NCBI GenBank assembly: GCA_020466095.1
Contig: CM035809.1
Span: forward strand, 2,990,302-3,054,301
DNA length: 64,000 nucleotides
DNA from: Chlorops oryzae
Lineage: Eukaryota > Arthropoda > Insecta > Diptera > Chloropidae
Direction of reading: 5' to 3'
A program made the translations under genes and the position numbers. The notes under the pieces are model-generated. The model searched no databases, was not told where the DNA came from, and worked only from the letters and a program-made list of their open reading frames with translations. Below, piece after piece: positions 1-10,963 of the stretch. Within the stretch, counting starts at the first letter, position 1. Every line of letters begins with the position of its first letter.

Positions 1-592
1 AAATGCCTATGAAGGAAAAACCAATAAAGCTTAAAACAAACGTATGTCCTATTTTGACCGAAAAGGACCATTATGTAAAGTACCGTTGAGAGCGTACGAA
101 TTTTGCGTTTCATAAACTTGTTGCAAAGTGTAAAAGTTTGAAAATGAATAAATATCCACTAAAACCACAAACAATTGAAAACTGAACACAACGCAAAGAA
201 GTGCGATCTATCAGCTGATTTCTCGTTCAGCTGGACACATGGCTTGACACATATACGTCGAAATATTTGCTATTGTGCCCTTTTACATTAGGGCAACTAT
301 TGCCGGTTAATGGCGAGACAAAGCGCGGGGATGTAGAGAAACTATCCCTCCGCCCTTCGTCTCGACCATAATCAAAAAAATTGCCGGCAATAATTGCCCT
401 AATGTAAAAGGCCACATTAGGGCCATTTAAAGGCAAAATGGCCAATTAGGACGAAATGCCCGCAGAATGCCCTAGTTAGTTTAAATGCCTTATTAGAGCA
501 AAAATAAGTAATAAATTCTTTAACAGGGATAATATAAGGGAAAAGCTTTAAAGAAAGAGTTGAAAGTCTTTTTTTCCTATTAGGTTAGGAAA
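1..592. other. Non-coding edge with one small palindromic repeat
   Basis: No coding region can be supported here. Phrases such as 'cctattttgaccg' and 'gccctagttag' resemble the repetitive interior of the element copies at 593-5351 and 54656-55765, so the missing 5' part of the first copy may lie here, but no terminal repeat could be identified. The only clear structure is the palindromic repeat at 279-411. Confidence 0.5.
279..411. repeat. Palindromic MITE-like repeat with 28-bp arms
   Basis: Arms at 279-306 and 384-411 are inverted copies with one mismatch in 28 bp, around a 77-bp spacer. The arms contain the phrase 'gccctaatgtaaaagg'. This is typical of a small fold-back MITE. No target duplication was recognised and no other copy of these arms was seen in the window. 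Confidence 0.6.
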
Positions 593-1331
593 TGAAGCAA
601 ATTCGACTTTGTGGCCCGATTTTACGTTCCGCCATGTCTTTCGAATGGCGGATTGAGAATTCTCCCTCTGCATCTGTTTTTTCTATACGTAAAATAATAG
701 GGGTATTCATAATGGCATCGGAAAATAGTAAAGTAAGAAAATCGGAAAATTTTATCTGCTTAAAAAGTTGTGAAAGATACAAAGAAAATTTTAAAAAATT
801 TTAAGTAGTCGCAATTTTCCGATTTTCCGACTTTCCAACGTTTTTAACACGCCTTTGTGAATATCCCTAATTTGTTTAAAAGAAACATTTTTTTAATTCA
901 CATCAATGAGATGGCCCCTGAAAAATTAAAAAGTACAAGGAACACTTTCACAATAAATCCAAGCTCCCATGTACATTAAGGTTTTATGAATCGCAAAATA
1001 TTTTTTAATCAAGTCCATATTTTATTTATTATTCATTTCATAAGACATACTTGATAGAAAATCTTTGGTTCATTCCCAGCAAACATTTGCATAAGCTTTT
1101 TACAAAGGTGCTTACTATTCATTTGTTTCCAAGAAATTTTCCAAACTTTTTCCAAGCATATATGTGCTATATTAAATTCGCAAACATTTCCCAAACGCTT
1201 TCCAAATGTGTTTGGGAAACGTTAAATTTCTCAAGTACTTCGCAAATCCGTACATACATCGTACATACATACGAAGTGTCTACAGTTCGATTTTTTCGAA
1301 CGTTAATATATTAATTCTAGCACGCGCGAAT

Positions 1332-1440
1332 GAGATCTCTCGGTAGCGTAATGGGAGCGTGTTGCGATTTGTAACCTGGAGGGCTCGAGTTCGATTCCTG
1401 TCGCGGGCGAAAAAAGATTGTGGAAAAATTGGGACGTAGA
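1332..1440 (+). repeat. tRNA-derived SINE-like copy
   Basis: A tRNA-like head has an A-box-like 'ggtagcgtaatggg' and a B box 'gagttcgattcct' at 1387-1399. It is followed by 'gattgtggaaaaattggga', which recurs after the tRNA-like head at 14137-14210. A shared head plus shared tail on two otherwise unrelated flanks points to one SINE family rather than chance tRNA fragments. It does not fold into a convincing functional tRNA. Confidence 0.6.
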
Positions 1441-1655
1441 AAGATTTCTGAGGTAAAATTTGAAGTTGGCAGTTATAAATTTGGGTTCTTATCCGGTCGT
1501 CAGAAACGTAATGCATACACATGTGCTTAAAAAAAAATTTTTTTATTTTTATAAATGTTTGGATGAAAGCTAGATATTCCTCTTAGTTTTGAAATATTAT
1601 TTAAATGTTATATTATCTACCCAAGTATTCAAAAAAAAAAAAAAAAAAAAAAAAA

Positions 1656-1715
1656 CCCTCGCCGCAGCGGGGATTGAACCCGCCTACATCAGATTGGTAC
1701 TGCTTGTTTAGGCTT
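1656..1715 (-). repeat. tRNA-like SINE head, minus strand
   Basis: The reverse complement of the B box is visible ('ggattgaacccgc'), followed by an A-box-like region towards 1715. It abuts a 25-nt A run on the plus strand. Probably a 5' SINE fragment; a functional tRNA is unlikely because the acceptor ends do not pair. Confidence 0.4.
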
Positions 1716-1946
1716 GGAAAATATTTAATTCGATTGCTTGGATTTATATGTTTTCCAATCTGAAATCCAATTGAATAAAAAGGGAGCCGTTTTGGTTATT
1801 TACACTTGAATTCCAAATAAATTCCAACACTTGGATCCAAGCCTTTTGTTTGCGGGCGCAAGTTACTTCCAATTGTTTAGTAAGCGTAAATGTTTGCTGG
1901 GTTGTTGCTTTGAAGTAATACGTATGAGTGAGCAAGATATTATCTA

Positions 1947-2250
1947 CCCAGCGGGAAGTTTGTTCTTCGATTACCTTATTCGTCGAGGAAGTCTTCGATG
2001 AAAGAGTCATAGGAGAATGCTTCGAAGAAAAAGGTAAGGGAAGCGGAAAATTTATTGCTCACATAGTCGTCGTAGACTTTTTGATGAGGGGTTCGTCATA
2101 GAATTCTTCAACAAAGAAGTAAGCGAAAGAGGTAACGAACGAATTTTCAATGACATCGCCGTGTTAATTTTCATCAACGCGGGTAAGTGGTAGACATTTG
2201 TTGTATCGATTACCTCGCTCGTTTACCAATGTCTACCTTTTCCCGCTGGG
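1947..2250. mobile_element. MITE with TIR CCCAGCGGGAA and TA target duplication
   Basis: CCCAGCGGGAA at 1947 is inverted at the right end (TTCCCGCTGGG ending 2250). TA flanks both ends (1945-1946 and 2251-2252). Removing it joins sequence that matches the intact family copy near 55413. At 304 bp it has no coding capacity. Its termini resemble those of the autonomous element at 27350-37743 (CCCAGCAGGC), which may mobilise it; that is inference. Confidence 0.75.
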
Positions 2251-2266
2251 TACAGGGCCGGATTAT

Positions 2267-2299
<33 letters not shown>
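2267..2299 (+). repeat. 33-nt guanine homopolymer
   Basis: An uninterrupted run of 33 G lies 14 bp inside the left end of the hAT element. It is followed by G/C-rich repeats containing 'ccaccacgtggggg' twice. Runs this long are unstable and often mis-sized in assemblies, so the length is uncertain. Confidence 0.9.
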
Positions 2300-2302
<3 letters not shown>

Positions 2303-3572
2303 GGGGGCCAGTGGCACCGGGCCTCCACCACGTGGGGGCCTCCACCACGTGGGGGCCCCCACCAGCAGTGATCAAATTAATTTTTTTTATTTATTATAGT
2401 TTTCAAGATATTCAGTAACTACTCTCTTAAAATTTTCACTTGTTTATACGGTTATTCAGTGGACTTAAGAATTGAAAAAACCCTATTATCAATCACAAAA
2501 CGTACTTTTGCTAACAATCAATCTGTCGTTTAGTGAAAATATGCTACATAGTAAATTTTATTTTATAATATTCGCTCTACTCAGAGTCGCACTTGACCGC
2601 TTTTTCGTGGAGCATCGGATTTGTGTTGCGGAGCAAGTGATTTTATGACGATTTATTTTAACCCTTTCGCCCTTACTGAGACAATACGTCGAAGCAATTT
2701 TCAACTCTTCATAACTTCTTTATTACTTCCAATATTTCTATATTTGAAAAATTCCAATAAGGCCGTAAGTATTCTATGTGGTGAAATTGCCATATGTATG
2801 TGGTGGAAACAAGTATAACGAAATAAGTCTGAAAGATCATTATAAAAAGCAGTGATGCCTGATCAGCAGATTTTCGGCTAGATCTAGCAGATTTTGAAGT
2901 TGGACAGCGGAGAAAAATGCATTCTTGCGGTTAGCAAAAAATCGAGCGGAATTTTTTCCGTACATTTTTAACCGAATTTGAATTACATGTTCTGTGGTCG
3001 TGCGCAAAAAGACCAAAAAAAATTTATGTTCCATTTGTCCTCACCGAGCAGAGAAAAAATAATTCCCCTGATCTGGGAATAATGGTCCACTACTTGTGAA
3101 CATATACCTACCAGAAGTTGTTTTCAACTGTTGGTGAGGTTTTCAGAAAGTCTGTGCGAGCAAGTGAAATTCAAATATCATGTCTCTGACAAACAACTTG
3201 TATTTTTTTTCTATTAGTAACCTTTCTTATCATACGAATTTCTGAGACAGAAACATTTTTTTAAGAAAACTACTCTTCTTATTCGAGAATAAAACTGCTA
3301 TTTTTGAACTAACCGCAAAAAACTGTTGCCAATTTTTCAGCGAAATATTCCGCTGAATGTATCCAAAAAATATATTATACACATGTATTTTATAATTCCG
3401 CGGAGATTCCGTTAAATTGGCAACCACGTCGCAGAATCTAGAGGAAAGTGAAGAACTCCCTAGCAGAATTTAATATAACCGATCTGGCAACTTTTATAAG
3501 AAGTTATCGAATTTTTTGCACATTCTAATAAGTAGGGATGGGTATCGAGCATTAGAATGTCGATATCGTATA

Positions 3573-4247
3573 CAGGCGCGGCGGAACACCAAAAATCGGA
3601 GTGGGTAGTAGTCATGGCACCATGCGACAGCAAAAAAATTATTTTTACTTCATTTATTATAACAATACAATTTATTAAACACATATTAAAAAAGTATTCT
3701 CCTTAGCTTATAAAAAATAAACAAATAGAAATCCTTACTGTGGTACATTGCAACTCATTTAACTCAATTTCTAATAGAATATGAGTGAAAATTTCTCAAG
3801 TGGGCCACATTTTTTTCGATGGTCGGATTTTCGATTTTTTTTATATCACAATAACCAGTAATAAATACAAGTTGAACAGTTTTGCGAAATTCGAATTTTA
3901 ACGATAGTTATTGTCAATATTTTTTTTCGGCATGAAATTGGTTTTTTTTTTTATGCATCTGTTCAAGATTTTGATATTTTTCGTTATGGAATATTGTACA
4001 TATAACACACAATATAAAAAAATTGAAGCTTTTATCGAAGCTCTTTGGTTGTATGTTGTATATTCGTTTACGTTTCAGCATTGCGGACGCTTGTACAGTA
4101 AAATGTAGCTCTTTCCTTTTTTTAGAAGATTCTGCAAAAAATTTTTCTTTAGAAATTTTGAGTAAGTTTCGGACTGGGTAATTACCTATACCCTAAAAAT
4201 CGGACTGGGTAGTAGCCCCATACTACCCACACCTTTCGCCGGGCCTG
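3573..4247. mobile_element. hAT-type non-autonomous element nested in another hAT
   Basis: The ends read CAGGCGCGGCG (left) and CGCCGGGCCTG (right), inverted with one mismatch. ATCGTATA is duplicated directly outside (3565-3572 and 4248-4255), an 8-bp TSD. The phrase 'cggactgggtagtag' or 'cggagtgggtagtag' occurs near both ends. No transposase is visible in the 675 bp. Confidence 0.8.
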
Positions 4248-4698
4248 ATCGTATATCGCCCGGATTGTTTATAAAGTCGAAATGATATGTCAAATTTTCG
4301 ACTTTAATATGTCGATATATCGATATATCGCGGATATATATATATATATATATGAAGCACCAAATAAACATTCAATCCGCCTGATCAATCACCCGTGTAC
4401 GTGTTGATGTACACTTACCCATACAATTGACATCATGCATCAGTGTACCACACCCAATAAGCACAGCGAGTTCGAATCGAATTCGAATTCGTGAGGGAGT
4501 AACCTTTTTACGCGGTTCGTATTTTTATCGAATTTTTTATCGTTTACGAACCTAAGCGAACCGATTCTTGAATTGTTTTCGAATAAAAAAGTGACTTTTT
4601 TTCAATGTAAAAATCAAATAAGAGTCTAATTATAAGACTACTTTGGAAAAAAAATAAAAAAAAATGTTTCCAATGCTGCTTATCACAACTCTTTTAAA

Positions 4699-4772
4699 TC
4701 CGCGCTGTGAGATTTGAACCGCGAACCTCTCGATTACTAGTCATCTGCTTACCCATTACACCGTCGTTGCCG
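4699..4772 (-). repeat. tRNA-like SINE head, minus strand
   Basis: The inverse B box 'gatttgaaccgcg' and an A-box-like block near 4750-4765 have tRNA-like spacing. It lies inside the hAT element at 2253-5015. The end stems do not match well, so a SINE or tRNA pseudogene is more likely than a working tRNA. Confidence 0.45.
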
Positions 4773-5351
4773 AATTGAGATGACTGCATTTTTTTCGTTT
4801 ATAAGTTAACGTTGATCCTATATTTTTATCGAATGCCTCTCGATAAATAAACAAAATGTGAACGTTGAAAAATATTTTCATTCTTATAATTGATAACCTT
4901 TCTACAAACACATTTTCTGCTATTGTGTGAAATTTCATCCTATATCTTTCAATTAACAGAGGGGCCACCACCATTCTCTGGCCCCCGGGCCCCCGGCAAC
5001 CTTAATCCGGCTCTGGCTGGGTATTTATATATCTCTCTCCCTTTTCGTCGTTTCGTTTTCGATTCGTTCGTTTCATTTCATTCTATGCCCAATTTAGATT
5101 AAAATTTGGTAATTTCGAACTCTTTGCGACCTATTTTTGGTCGAAAGGCCTTCTCAATACCCTCAAATTAAAGACGAAATGCCCTTTTATGCCCTATTAT
5201 TACCGCCAAACTACTTCGATTCTATTACCCACTTACGTCGAATGGACGTCGTACGGACGTAATTATGCCCTATTTAGGGGAGGGCAAAGAAAATATTCTG
5301 CCCTAAAATAGGTAAGAAATTACCAATTTGGGAACTATTTTGCTAATTGGG

Positions 5352-5796
5352 TTTTCATTGAAAAACGATTATAGAAATGATCGTGACCGCGTCGATTAGT
5401 GAAGATATTTTCATACATTAAAGGTAGCATTTAAAATTCATACAAGATCCCTTAAACTGTGTCTGGTTTAATGATACAGATTTCTCTTCTTATTTTACTG
5501 TCCTATAGAGCTGTAAAAATGCTAAATTTTACACTACTCGAGTGTATTCGTTATTCTTCGTCAAGTAATCGTTACTAAGTACTAATTATATTTTTCCAAA
5601 TATTGTTGCATGAATAATTCAATTTTGATAACGTAATCAAAAATCTCTCATGCTCTTTGAATCTTCACCCAGTATTTAGTAACCAAATATCAACTCAACT
5701 CATTCTACTACCATACGGTTTTGTGCACCCATTACATTAGTACTTTATTACTCTGGCAACCATCAGATGGCATGTGTGCAAGAAAAGTTCTAGTAA
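5352..5796. other. No feature recognised
   Basis: AT-rich non-coding DNA between the end of the first element family copy and the tandem MITEs. No terminal repeats or plausible exons were recognised. Confidence 0.5.
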
Positions 5797-6255
5797 GTCG
5801 GCTTCTACATTGAACGATTATCGACGCGATTTTCACAACGATTTTTTCAAATTCCCTTTTGAAATTGTCTTCTGTCGGTGTTCGCTTCTACACTACACGA
5901 TTTGCAAGCAACCGATTTATACTTTGTTGTGTTTTTCTTATGACATCCGTTTATTGGATTTATGCGAATTAAGTAAGTAAGTAATAAAATAAGTGGTTGT
6001 GACGCATTTTAAAATATATAAATTAAATTAGAATGGATTCAGACACTTCATAAAAAATTATTCGAACAATTCTTTGAAACTGTTTTCCGTTCTACGAACG
6101 GCGGGAAAGGCAACTGTCAAAAATCGGCATGGAAATCGACGACATGGCTAGTACAAACGATTTTGACCGCTTCACTTTCGTCTCTCCTCCCTTGCCAACA
6201 AACGCAAAAATCGGTGAGTGCTGTTGGCCGACAATCGTCCAATGTAAAAGTAGAC
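5797..6255. mobile_element. PIF/Harbinger-like MITE, tandem copy 1
   Basis: Starts GTCGGCTTCTACATTGAACG and ends with the diverged inverse of it (CGTCCAATGTAAAAGTAGAC). TAA lies directly before (5794-5796) and after (6256-6258), a 3-bp TWA-type duplication typical of PIF/Harbinger elements. There is no coding capacity. It differs from copy 2 mainly by an 8-bp extra block in an 'aagtaagtaag' stretch at about 5969-5985. Confidence 0.75.
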
Positions 6256-6258
6256 TAA

Positions 6259-6709
6259 GTCGGCTTCTACATTGAACGATTATCGACGCGATTTTCACAA
6301 CGATTTTTTCAAATTCCCTTTTGAAATTGTCTTCTGTCGGTGTTCGCTTCTACACTACACGATTTGCAAGCAACCGATTTATACTTTGTTGTGTTTTTCT
6401 TATGACATTCGTTTATTGGATTTATGCGAAGTAAGTAATAAAATAAGTGGTTGTGACGCATTTTAAAATATATAAATTAAATTAGAATGGATTCAGACAC
6501 TTCATAAAAAATTATTCGGACAATTCTTTGAAACTGTTTTCCGTTCTACGAACGGCGGGAAAGGCAACTGTCAAAAATCGGCATGGAAATCGACGACATG
6601 GCTAGTACAAACGATTTTGACCGCTTCACTTTCGTCTCTCCTCCCTTGCCAACAAACGCAAAAATCGGTGAGTGCTGTTGGCCGACAATCGTCCAATGTA
6701 AAAGTAGAC
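6259..6709. mobile_element. PIF/Harbinger-like MITE, tandem copy 2
   Basis: Near-identical to copy 1 with only a few substitutions. It follows directly with TAA shared between the copies, and a third TAA at 6710-6712. The arrangement TAA-element-TAA-element-TAA suggests insertion of one copy at the target duplication of another, or unequal exchange between the duplications. Confidence 0.75.
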
Positions 6710-6804
6710 TAACGAGATACTTCCATCAGTAACGAGACGTTATTGATTACTGACTAGAGTAATCGTTACTTTTACAGAATAGTAACGATATTTTACAGCT
6801 TTAC

Positions 6805-9602
6805 CAGTGATGTTAGATGCACCATAATTATGGTATCTCTACCATAATTTTACCCCTTTTACCATATACCATAGAAAGGTGTGATGGTATCCCATAGATA
6901 CCATAATTTCGAGATTCAGTCGAAGTTCAAATTTTTCGATTTTTCAAAATATTTTTTCTCATTTTCTTTAAATGTAACTACTCTCAATACTCTTCTGGTA
7001 GATTATTAACAACAATGCTACCACTCATTCCTTATAAGCCATGAAAAGTACTTGATAACAGCTGATTTTCTTTCATGTAGCTTTCCATTATAACGGTTCT
7101 ATATGCTTTTCCCAGAAGCAGAGGCAAGTCGAATAATCAGGGATTTTGTTTTAAACTAAATGTCAGATTCAGAAAGTTGCGAAATACCTGACACTCCGCC
7201 TAAAAAAGTCAGGAAAACCAAAACAGCGCAGAAATTTGTCGCAAACTGGCTGTCGGAGGAAAAATTCAAAAATTGGCTCGTGAGGGTTCCAGAGGATGCC
7301 TTTAAAGCAAAATGCAACCTATGCAATCAGATTCTAACCGCGGATTCATCAGTGCTGATGTCTCATAGAAAATCAGTGAAGCACCAATCAAGGGAGAATC
7401 CTATTTTATCAAAAAACTCCAAAAAATAACGAATTTTATGAAGAGTAATGACAAACATAACACATCGGAAAGCAAGGCGACGATCGCAGAGATCCAATTG
7501 GCAGGCTTTTTTGCTGAAAATAACGTTCCGCTAAGTTTAATGGATAAACTCGTTCCCACTTTGAAGAACATCTTCCACGATTCGTTAATCGTTGAGAAAT
7601 TGGCCTTGAAAAGAGTGAAAGCAACTGCAATCGTCACGAACGTCATTGGTGAAAGTGAGAAATTTGAATTGACGCAGCGATTGAAGAACACAAAATTTAG
7701 TATTCTCACAGATGAGTCTACGGATATCTCCGCTACAAAAACAAGTTGTTTTATAATTCGTTACTATGATGAAATGGAAGGCAAAATTGTGAGTAAATTT
7801 TGGGAGTTGTCACAGGTTTTTACGGGCGACGGACTTACTACCAGTGCTACTGCGGAACATTTGTATACCGTTCTTGTTAAAAGCTTTACGGATCGGGGTA
7901 TTCGAATGGATAACATCATTGGATTTGGCTCAGACGGATGTAATGTAATGATGGGAGAATTTAATTCAGTAGCAAGCAGACTGAAACGAGATTTCCCAGG
8001 AATTTTTATTTTCAAATGCATATGTCATTCACTACATTTAGCTGCCAGTCATGCATGTAAACAACTGCCACGTACAATTGAAGATCTAGCTCGGAATGTG
8101 CATATTTTTTTTCATGCAAGCGCAAAGAGACTGGCTGCATTTTCTCAATTTCAAACTTTTACAGAATCCCCTGTTCATGCATTGCTCCATCCGTCTCAAA
8201 CTCGGTGGCTGTCATTGACTTCAGTCGTGGACAGGATGCTGGAGCAGTGGTCAGCATTACAACTATATTTCATACAACACAGACTGGAGGAAAAAATAGT
8301 GATAGCTGAGACTATTCACAACAGCTTACAAGATCCTTTCAATAAATTATATTTCTTTTTCTTAAAATGGGCATTACCACAGTTCTCACGAGTCAATAAG
8401 TACTTTCAGTCAAGTAAAGTGGTTCTAACAGACATACATGACAAAATGACAGAACTGTACAAAGAGCTTCTTTGCTCGTACATGAAGAGAGGTTATGTGG
8501 TTCAAACGGATTTGACACAAATAGATCCTAAGGAAAGCTCACAGTTCCTTGCCAACTGCCGAATGTATTTGGGTGTTGACGTGATGAATGAAATGCAGAA
8601 ACGAATTTTTATTGAGGAAAAAGAGTTAACCAACTTTTTCCTAGAAAAATGCAGAAAGTTTTTAATTCAAGCATGTCTTGATATAAAAAAACGGTATGAT
8701 TTTGAAAACCCTATTTTGAAACAGATTAAAGTTTTTAAGCCTGCTGCAGCCCTGTCCCACACTACAAGAGATTCAGTGCCCACCCTCGTCCCATTACTCA
8801 CATCGCTACCAAGAATCTGCAAAAGTTACGATTTCCAAGTCATTGACAACGAATGGCGTCGGCTGCCTTTTCATAATTTCGACGAGAAGGAGAAAAAGCG
8901 CATGTTTGAATTGGACATAGATGCTTTTTGGAGCGAGCTATCAACCTTGAAGAATGATGACGACGGAGGTATATATCTGTTCCGTAATCTCTCGATGATT
9001 GCGTTGGAAAGTTTGTCCCTTCCACATTCCAATGCTGACAGTGAACGAATATTTTCCAAAATTAATTTAATCAAAACCAAGTCAAGGAACAAGTTAATAA
9101 CTCCCACTATAAATGGTTTGGTTCTATCAAGTCAGAACGTGAAGTCTTCTGGAGGAAGCTCGACTTTCACGCCTTCACAGGACATGTTGTCCAGAATGAA
9201 TAGTCGTTATTTGTACCAAAATAAGAAAGGGAATGAAGAGAGGGTAATTGTTGAGATGAATCAGTCTTCCACTTTTTCTACAGTTGTTACTGAAATCACA
9301 AAAGGAGCAGATGAAGAGAACCAGCTGATTTATGAATCTGATGATGAAATAACGTTTGGTGGTTATTAGCTCTGGAAGTAACAATTTCCCAATTTTTTTA
9401 ATTTCTTTTAATAAAAAAATATAGTGAGATTTTAAAGTCAATAAAAATGGCCTTATAAAAATCATATCTTTTAATTTTTCATTTGGCATTAAATATTTTT
9501 GTATTTAAGTTTTATCATCTTGTGATACCATAATTTTGGTTCAAATACCATAATTTCGGGTTGGTGATACCATAATTCAGACTTCTCCGTCTGGCAACAC
9601 TG
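6805..9602 (+). mobile_element. hAT transposon, almost intact, 8-bp TSD
   Basis: The termini are CAGTGATGTTAGA (left) and the inverse of CAGTGTTGCCAGA (right). AGCTTTAC is duplicated exactly outside (6797-6804 and 9603-9610). Both subterminal regions are filled with 'accataatt' repeats in both orientations, likely transposase binding sites by analogy with other hAT elements. It encodes one transposase (7160-9369) with a single frameshift. Perfect target duplications and long coding capacity suggest a fairly recent insertion. Confidence 0.9.
7160..9369 (+). pseudogene. hAT transposase with one frameshift
   Basis: The first frame (7160-7429, 89 aa) holds a BED-like zinc finger: CNLC followed by H and H in 'SHRKSVKH'. 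It stops at 7427-7429, and the protein continues in another frame from about 7438 to 9369 (643 aa). The second part shows the RNase H-fold core seen in hAT transposases: 'LTDESTD' (about residue 92, first Asp), 'FGSDGCNVM' (about 166, second Asp), the C-H motif 'CICHSLHL', and the hAT C-terminal dimerisation block 'SNADSERIFSKI' near residue 545. The break lies in an A-rich stretch (7406-7427), where a one-base indel is plausible. The start is the first ATG after the left terminal region. Without the shift the protein would be about 735 aa, a usual hAT length. Confidence 0.9.
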
Positions 9603-9610
9603 AGCTTTAC

Positions 9611-10963
9611 TGACCTAGCCTCTATCACTAACCAAATAATATTATTTGTTTAGTGCCTATACATTCACATTTCAAATCGATTTTTCTCGTAAAACAGAAA
9701 AGTTAAATTAAGTCGTTTTGCCAGTCAAGCACAGAATTAAGTGCTTAGGACCTTCCTCTCGACCTTTCCATTTAATTTTGTTTAGCTCTTTTATGCTATG
9801 TTTGCGCTTCAAGATATTTTTACGTGTTTCCTTAATATATGTATGTTATAGTTTTTTGTTGTCATCAAACAGCCTCATTATCATTTACAATATAATAAAT
9901 TCATCAAAGAATTTGAGAAAAAGAGTTACTTTCATTTGAAGTTTTCATTCAATTGAGTTGATACTTCCGCGCAAAAGGGGGAATAAATTTGCCATTGATT
10001 TCGTGTCGAGAAAATGCTTCAATAGTTTTTCAATTCCATTCAATAAGTAATTAAGCTACTCTCAAATATTCAATTGTTCTCTTATTCTTAGACGACACGT
10101 GACATGGCAACACGTGAATAAAATGCTTCGTTATGACTTCGGAACACGCGAGTTTCCATCTCTACTCTTCTACCCTCTTCAAAATTTATTACAAGTTCCT
10201 TAATTGCTGAGACATTCGACGTTTAAAAAACAATTGGATGAAATAAAAATGAAGGCAGAAAGTACTTTGCTGTGCAAAAGAAATGAATAATCAAAAAAAT
10301 TTACATTTAAATGAAGGAATTTCTTTTCATGGGCTTTTAGTGGCACTTAATTTAATTTTCCCTTGCTTTAATGAATTTCGGGAACCATTTTATTTTCTCT
10401 AAAAATAGATTCATCATCCCATGAAGGTTTTCGTTGCTTTAAACAAAAAAACCTTTCAAATAAAAAGCGGCTTTTTAATGCAATTTAATTAAGCTCAAGT
10501 CATAAAGTATCAAAAGAAAACCATTTAATCCTAACCTATTTTCCGGAAAATGAATTCATCACAGTTTTATGTGGAGAAGTGTAAGGCTAGCTTTCAATTA
10601 AGAAGATAGGCTTAGTATTTACATTGCTCCGAATTTGTCTTTTGATTTCACTAAATTTTGTTTAAACAGTTCAGTCCTTGGGGTGAAGTCGTATCTTTCG
10701 AATCCGTCCACGAAGCGATGCTCACTTTTAAATCGTCAAATTTTTATTGAAAAATTTAATAAAGGTATTTTGTGTGGAAAAACAGCCAAGCGTGCTCACC
10801 TTCCAACGATTCAATTCATTGAACATCATGTGAGCAGCTATTAATGAAATTAAAGCGCGGCTTATGCTTGAATAGATAAATTTATAAAAGATTTTAGAAT
10901 TTTCTGGGAATCTGCTGCAGCTTTATTCATATCCTTACACTCCAGGACCTTCTTCAAATGTTA
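9611..10963. other. Non-coding; contains one arm of a distant inverted duplication
   Basis: No gene is recognised. The stretch of about 10217-10705 aligns, in reverse complement, with about 59497-59978. The best block, around 10300-10375, contains 'ggaatttcttttcatgggct' in both. Alignment over the whole arm is gapped. Neither copy shows coding or terminal repeats, so the nature of the duplicated sequence is unknown. Confidence 0.55.

Larger units (their letters stand above)
1075..1901. mobile_element. Non-coding DNA transposon, TIR CCCAGCAAACATTT, 2-bp TSD
   Basis: The left end CCCAGCAAACATTT at 1075 is matched by its exact inverse ending at 1901. TT lies on both sides (1073-1074 and 1902-1903), and the flanks join into the sequence expected from the intact copy at about 55385. 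Variants of 'tttccaaa' and 'cttggaaa' recur in the subterminal parts. It has no transposase and has itself received tRNA-like SINE sequences at 1332-1440 and 1656-1715. The CCCAR start and 2-bp duplication match other elements in this window. Confidence 0.75.
2253..5015. mobile_element. Non-autonomous hAT-family transposon, 8-bp TSD
   Basis: The left end CAGGGCCGGATTATGG is mirrored at the right by CCTTAATCCGGCTCTG. The 8-bp GCTGGGTA occurs immediately outside both ends (2245-2252 and 5016-5023). CAG-type termini with 8-bp duplications are hallmarks of hAT elements. No hAT transposase is recognisable in its 2.76 kb. The target was the last six bases plus TA of the MITE that ends at 2250. It carries another hAT-like insertion (3573-4247) and a tRNA-like segment (4699-4772). 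Confidence 0.85.
593..5351 (+). mobile_element. Degenerate non-coding element (same family as 54656-55765), split by insertions
   Basis: The blocks 593-1074, 1902-1946 and about 5024-5351 align collinearly with 55020-55765 of the intact copy near the right end. Shared blocks include 'ttcgaatggc', 'cacatcaatgaga', 'gtccatattttatttatt', 'aagatattat' and the end 'ttttgctaattggg'. The gaps are exactly filled by three other elements (1075-1901, 1947-2250, 2253-5015). No open reading frame belongs to the family, so it is non-autonomous. The left terminus was not found; 593 is only where clear homology begins. Confidence 0.65.

Noticed and set aside
2187..2399. Gly-rich 70-aa frame
   Set aside because: It is the translation of the poly-G run at a hAT terminus.
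4320..4352. TATA-rich stretch as a promoter
   Set aside because: A simple (TA)n run inside a hAT element with no gene downstream.
7401..7709. 102-aa minus-strand frame over the hAT transposase
   Set aside because: Antisense shadow of the transposase frame, no family motif.
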